Assembly (NCBI GenBank): GCA_023423855.1
Contig: JAFAEU010000174.1
Location: 1 to 5,755 of the forward strand
Direction of reading: 5' to 3'
Source: Pseudomonadota bacterium
GTDB taxonomy: Bacteria > Pseudomonadota > Gammaproteobacteria > Xanthomonadales > Xanthomonadaceae
DNA: 5,755 bases
Part shown: positions 5,402-5,755 of the stretch, in pieces
Numbering within the stretch: position 1 is the first letter of the stretch
Layout: every line of letters begins with the position of its first letter
The notes under the pieces: generated by a model
Database searches by the model: none
Seen by the model: only the letters and a program-made list of their open reading frames with translations
What the model was told of the DNA's origin: nothing
Translations under genes and position numbers: made by a program

Positions 5402-5407
5402 TACAAT
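5402..5407 (+). promoter_or_regulatory. Candidate -10 box of sufT
   Basis: TACAAT matches the sigma-70 -10 consensus at five of six positions, in the 97-bp gap between the divergent small membrane protein gene and sufT. Transcription would start near 5413, giving a leader of about 35 bases. No good -35 is visible at 16-18 bp, as is common in this GC-rich group. Confidence 0.45.
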
Positions 5408-5448
5408 GAGCGGCTTGCACGACGGGCCATCGCCCCCATCCTCCCAGC

Positions 5449-5755
5449 ATGTACTCCCGCAGCAGCGAACCGGTGCGCTTCGAGCGCGATTGCGAGGCCG
5501 TCCTCGTCCCGCAGGGCGAGGGCGTCACGCTGCCCGCGGGCAGCGTCGGCTACATCACCCAGGCGCTGGGCGGCAGCTGGACGGTGTTCGTCGAGGGCAA
5601 CCTGTTCCGCATCGCCGGCAAGGACGCCGACGCCATCGGCAAGGAGCCGCCGGAGCCGCTGGAACTGCCCGACGGCGCCGATGACGCCGCGGTCGAGCAA
5701 CTGGTCTGGAAGCAGCTGCGGACCTGCTTCGACCCGGAAATCCCGATCAACGTGG
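5449..5755 (+). CDS. sufT: Putative Fe-S cluster assembly protein SufT, 5' part (3' end outside window)
   Basis: The first 102 residues are visible; full-length SufT proteins are about 180. The N-terminal domain, roughly 1-75 (SSEPVRFERDCEAVLVPQGE, then VTLPAGSVGYITQALGGSWTV and a NLFRIAG strand), is the extension typical of proteobacterial SufT. A short acidic linker follows. At 84-102 the MIP18/DUF59 domain begins with EQLVWKQLRTCFDPEIPINV, whose DPEIP-[VI]-NV core is the family hallmark. The window ends inside this motif, so the rest of the domain cannot be checked. SufT-type proteins help mature Fe-S proteins in the cytoplasm and are usually linked to the SUF system; no other suf gene is in view. 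The start ATG 5449 gives the expected N-terminus. There is no recognisable Shine-Dalgarno ahead of it (upstream is CCCCCATCCTCCCAGC). The gene runs forward off the right edge. Confidence 0.88.
   Translation, partial: MYSRSSEPVRFERDCEAVLVPQGEGVTLPAGSVGYITQALGGSWTVFVEGNLFRIAGKDADAIGKEPPEPLELPDGADDAAVEQLVWKQLRTCFDPEIPINV

Overview
The window is a compact, very GC-rich piece of chromosome with strong G/C third-position bias. Gene content, the split three-subunit transhydrogenase and the promoter style (TATGAT/TACAAT -10 boxes just upstream of genes) fit a gammaproteobacterium of the Xanthomonadaceae, of Lysobacter/Luteimonas/Xanthomonas type. This placement comes from recall of families, not from a search. 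Nothing resembles phage, plasmid, CRISPR, tRNA or rRNA.

Layout, left to right. (1) Positions 1-209 hold the 3' end of a forward gene, probably a DUF1631 protein, followed by a small GC hairpin. (2) pntAA (321-1418, +) encodes the soluble NAD(H)-binding subunit of proton-translocating NAD(P) transhydrogenase. (3) The 215-bp convergent gap 1419-1633 carries a perfect 30-bp inverted repeat (1466-1495 / 1530-1559), a REP/MITE-like interspersed element. (4) A tight reverse-strand operon follows, read from about 2994 down to 1634: an ECF-type sigma factor, a one-TM protein that looks like its anti-sigma partner (DUF3619-like), and a secreted DUF3106 repeat protein. (5) A 219-bp divergent control region (2995-3213) separates it from (6) pntAB and pntB (3214-4919, +), which overlap by ATGA and encode the membrane subunits of the same transhydrogenase. 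(7) A small four-TM protein of unknown function (4938-5351, -) converges on pntB. (8) The 5' part of sufT (from 5449, +), an Fe-S cluster assembly factor, runs off the right end.

How the genes work together. PntAA, PntAB and PntB make one inner-membrane enzyme that uses the proton gradient to reduce NADP+ with NADH. Its genes are split, because a complete opposite-strand sigma/anti-sigma/periplasmic-protein module sits between pntAA and pntAB-pntB. That module resembles an envelope-responsive regulatory cassette with a regulator pair and a secreted helical-repeat protein, and it is the least understood part of the window. The transhydrogenase also shows a recognisable proton-channel variant: His in PntAB and Asn at the E. 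coli beta-His91 position of PntB.
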